Source: Pollenia angustigena
Taxonomy: Eukaryota > Arthropoda > Insecta > Diptera > Polleniidae
Assembly (NCBI GenBank): GCA_930367215.1
Contig: OV884058.1
Coordinates: 169,428,478-169,492,477, forward strand
Length of the DNA: 64,000 bases
Direction: 5' to 3'
Shown here: positions 63,346 to 64,000 of the stretch, one piece after another
Layout of the letters: each line of letters begins with the position of its first letter
Position numbering within the stretch: position 1 is the stretch's first letter
Position numbers and translations under genes: made by a program
The notes under the pieces: model-generated
The model's input: the letters and a program-made list of their open reading frames with translations, nothing else
Told to the model about the DNA's origin: nothing
Databases searched by the model: none

Positions 63346-64000
63346 AATAAAATTAAATTAAAAATTAATGCTTAATGTAACAGGTGTCCAAAATTGTATT
63401 AGCGTAAATCTTTTTCAACAACTTCACTAATTTACCACTAACATAGTTACTATAACAAAGTACTTAAAGAAGATGCTCCACCAACAATATCAAAGGGGAT
63501 TAAAAGTTGTCCAATCAATAAATATTTTAAACAAGATACTTCGATCGATTCTCTAGAGGAAATTATTTGCAGAAGCATAGCATAGGATGGAATGGCCGTG
63601 AAAAGTTTAATAAAAAACCCAAATTTATATTGACAATTTGGAGCTACATTGACAAGTTTTATTCAAAAATGAATGTTTATTTACTCAAGTACAAATTTTT
63701 CAGTAAATTATCGAAAAAAAAATCTCGCAATTTATAAAATTTCTGAATTTAGAATTATTCGATTAATCGATTAATTTTAAAATTTTATTCGTTTAATCGA
63801 ATAAGTTAAAAATGCCAAATATCGATTAATCGTTTAATCGAACAAAAATAAAACCCGATTAATTGAACAACCTAATTCTTGCTGAATATAACAGCGGCAT
63901 GAGTTTTTTGGTGTCAAAACTTCTCCTTTTTACACATTTTATACGAAACTAACCTTAAGAACGCGAATTCAATACCGCCGGCTGGAAAGTACTATTTGAT
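63346..64000. other. No gene; CGATTAAT-rich stretch
   Basis: At 63755-63860 short palindromes of ATTCGATTAATCGATTAAT type are clustered in both orientations. The rest to the window edge shows nothing recognisable. Confidence 0.5.

Overview
This window is AT-rich animal DNA that is almost entirely repetitive. Nested transposons, satellite arrays and short inverted-repeat elements fill it, and I see no intact host gene. The mix (P-like, hAT, mariner-like, Mutator-like, Penelope, BEL/Pao and several non-LTR lineages), a Drosophila-type downstream promoter element in the LINE 5' ends, and a broken DUF4806-type gene point to a higher fly (Diptera; a muscoid or calliphorid-like genome is my guess, from general familiarity with such repeats, not from a search).

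Region 1 (1-21780) is a block of 11-bp satellite (unit GTTCTAGTTCA) loaded with mobile elements. A 5.3 kb P-like foldback transposon (343-5650) is followed after 10 bp by a CR1-type non-LTR element, LINE-1 (5661-10298 plus 15192-15336). LINE-1 is split by an almost identical copy, LINE-2, in the opposite orientation (10299-15191). After more satellite comes a second subfamily, LINE-3 (16257-21310, minus strand), with both ORFs open and a tail that looks like a 3' transduction. The satellite has a 759-bp higher-order period, so the window contains its own empty-site copies for these insertions. A tRNA-derived SINE (about 2071-2200) ends in the same 3' stem-loop as both LINE subfamilies, which suggests LINE machinery shared by a parasitic SINE.

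Region 2 (21781-40600) holds dispersed repeats (called repeat A and repeat B here), inverted-repeat MITEs, a DUF4806-type pseudogene interrupted by repeat B with a 6-bp target duplication, a foldback element with doubled arms, and a decayed mariner-like element next to a small hAT.

Region 3 (40600-64000) holds a decayed Penelope element, a mariner-like element inserted in an older hAT/BED-type transposase remnant, several non-autonomous elements with exact target duplications (hAT at 44880, 53078 and 55974; Mutator-like at 46255), a hAT element enclosing a long BEL/Pao pol fragment and itself splitting an older LINE, and a 5'-truncated LINE near the right end.

The recurring theme is nesting: insertion order can be read from target duplications and split reading frames. 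Clade names rest on remembered motifs only; no alignment or search was run.
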